A stretch of 14,491 nucleotides of DNA. Origin: Dehalococcoidia bacterium. Its GTDB lineage: Bacteria > Chloroflexota > Dehalococcoidia > JAENJB01. Positions within the stretch are counted from its first letter, which is position 1; each line of letters begins with the position of its first letter. Below the pieces are notes generated by a model, which saw nothing but the letters and a program-made list of their open reading frames with translations, did no database searches and was not told the origin of the DNA. Positions 13,365 through 14,491 of this stretch are shown here, in pieces. Where the stretch lies: positions 1-14,491 of the forward strand of contig JAENJB010000011.1 of assembly GCA_016844565.1 (NCBI GenBank), read 5' to 3'. Position numbers and translations under genes: made by a program.

Positions 13365-13784
13365 TTACTTTACGTGGGCGAAGACCTCGATTTCCACCAG
13401 CGCCCTGGGGTCGAAAAGCCGCTTCACTTCAATCATGGTGGCCGACGGGGCCGTCTCGTCTCCAGGTTGTCGCCCGAACAGTTCCGGGAACTGCTGGCAG
13501 CGCCATTCCTGCAAGGGTAGCAGGGCCTCAATATTGGTGGTGAAGATACGGGCATTGACTATATCGGACAGGGTGGCCCCGGCGGCCTTCAGGGCGAGGC
13601 GAATGTTATCGATGGTCTGAGTAAGTTGGGCTTTCATATCGCCCTCACCTACCAGCTTTCCGTTCTTGTCCAGGGGGATGGCGCCTCCCATGAAAAGAAG
13701 CGTGCCGCCTCGTACCTTTGTCCCGTATGAGTAGCAGCCGGGGGGACGGGGTAGCTCATCGCTGTGGATAATCTCTCGTGGCAT
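13365..13784 (-). CDS. Rid-family (YjgF/YER057c/UK114) protein lacking the catalytic Arg
   Basis: A 139-residue small protein of the Rid family, which forms trimers with ligand clefts between subunits. RidA members hydrolyse reactive enamines and imines. Landmarks are HSDELPRPPGCYSYGTKV (7-24), LFMGGAIPLDKNGKLVG (30-46), QTIDNIRLALKAAGATLSDI (56-75), IFTTNI (80-85) and LVEIEVFAHV (129-138). RidA has a conserved Arg in P-A-R-S-x-V-E-V; the matching segment here is PSATMIEV (113-120), so that Arg is Ala. This places it outside the RidA deaminase group and among the Arg-lacking Rid subfamilies, whose function is poorly known. The start is ATG at 13784, with AAGGAGG 6 bases upstream; a longer frame from 13820 lacks a ribosome site. 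It is the first gene of a probable two-gene unit with the flavoenzyme. Confidence 0.88.
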   Translation of the reverse strand: MPREIIHSDELPRPPGCYSYGTKVRGGTLLFMGGAIPLDKNGKLVGEGDMKAQLTQTIDNIRLALKAAGATLSDIVNARIFTTNIEALLPLQEWRCQQFPELFGRQPGDETAPSATMIEVKRLFDPRALVEIEVFAHVK

Positions 13785-13855
13785 GGGCCTCCTCCTTAAA
13801 CACATATTATGATCTGTCACGTAGCTTCAATGCATTTTAGGGTTATTGGTAAGGC

Positions 13856-13884
13856 TAGTCAACTCCCCGAAATAGGTTTATAAT
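13856..13884 (+). promoter_or_regulatory. Upstream rRNA promoter (P1)
   Basis: TAGTCA (13856-13861, 4 of 6), a 17-base spacer and a perfect TATAAT (13879-13884), about 195 bases before the 16S start. It reads away from the Rid gene toward the rRNA. Weaker than P2 at the -35. Confidence 0.45.
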
Positions 13885-13973
13885 GTATGTAGGTGGGGAG
13901 GGGAGTGAGGCGTTGCCCGACGAAGGTGGCTGTCGGATGTCAGGAGCGCCCGATGAAGGCGCGGGGAACGTCC

Positions 13974-14003
13974 TTGACAGTGCCGGTTAGGCGGGGCTAT
14001 AAT
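13974..14003 (+). promoter_or_regulatory. Main rRNA promoter (P2), full consensus
   Basis: A perfect TTGACA (13974-13979) and a perfect TATAAT (13998-14003), 18 bases apart. Transcription should start near 14010, about 64 bases before the mature 16S. This is the strongest promoter in the window. With P1 it forms the tandem arrangement usual for rRNA operons. Confidence 0.85.
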
Positions 14004-14020
14004 ACGTTGCTCATTTGCGA

Positions 14021-14034
14021 TGGCACCTTAACAA
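14021..14034 (+). promoter_or_regulatory. Candidate boxA antitermination element in the rRNA leader
   Basis: GCACCTTAACAATT in the leader RNA resembles the E. coli rRNA boxA region (TGCTCTTTAACAATT), differing at a few positions. Its place between P2 and the 16S gene fits NusB/NusE-dependent antitermination. No boxB stem was recognised. Confidence 0.4.
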
Positions 14035-14073
14035 TTAGATAGTGGAAGGAAAAGTTCAAGCCTGAATTAAATT

Positions 14074-14491
<418 letters not shown>

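Noticed and set aside
13785..13820. 12-residue N-terminal extension of the Rid protein
   Set aside because: No ribosome site for the upstream ATG, while AAGGAGG is correctly placed for the ATG at 13784 and the Rid fold begins there.

Overview
The window looks like a chromosomal segment of an uncultured bacterium of the Chloroflexota, probably Dehalococcoidia. The main evidence is the 5' part of a 16S rRNA gene at the right edge, whose sequence resembles that group as I remember it. I could not run a placement, so treat this as a moderately confident inference. Coding regions are GC-rich, Shine-Dalgarno sites are mostly good, and several promoters are close to the sigma-70/sigma-A consensus. 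I see no CRISPR array, phage, transposase or tRNA gene.

Layout, left to right. (1) Bases 1-1844, minus strand: a phosphoenolpyruvate synthase gene cut off by the window edge. (2) Bases 1845-2374: a 530-base AT-richer gap holding a palindromic repeat and two outward promoters. (3) Bases 2375-2866: a small exported CHRD-domain protein with a TTG start. (4) Bases 3008-7600, plus strand: an information-processing cluster of greA, lysS, serS and a DUF1786 protein. It starts with a strong promoter and a leader terminator, and a second palindromic repeat separates lysS from serS. (5) Bases 7686-10465, minus strand: a response regulator and histidine kinase that overlap, followed by an EamA-type transporter with its own promoter. 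(6) Bases 10674-11258, plus strand: a VOC/glyoxalase-fold protein with its own promoter. (7) Bases 11318-13784, minus strand: a Rid-family protein followed by a large Old Yellow Enzyme-type iron-sulfur flavoprotein. (8) Bases 13856-14491, plus strand: tandem promoters, a possible boxA and the start of 16S rRNA.

How the genes work together. The greA-lysS-serS-DUF1786 cluster joins transcript-cleavage/elongation control, two aminoacyl-tRNA synthetases and an uncharacterised protein with an ASKHA-like (actin/Hsp70/sugar kinase) phosphate motif. The two-component pair has a methionine-rich extracytoplasmic sensor loop, which suggests metal sensing. The VOC, flavoenzyme and Rid genes look like small-molecule metabolism, but the substrate cannot be read from sequence.

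Most of the window is ordinary housekeeping and accessory metabolism, and I do not see a clear-cut new defence or mobile system. The points most worth a second look are: an intrinsic terminator between the greA promoter and greA (the arrangement that makes GraL RNA in E. coli); a GreA whose coiled-coil tip lacks the usual catalytic Asp and Glu; a response regulator with no ATG, GTG or TTG available for a full receiver domain; the methionine-rich kinase sensor; the DUF1786 protein abutting serS; and an Arg-lacking Rid protein beside the flavoenzyme.
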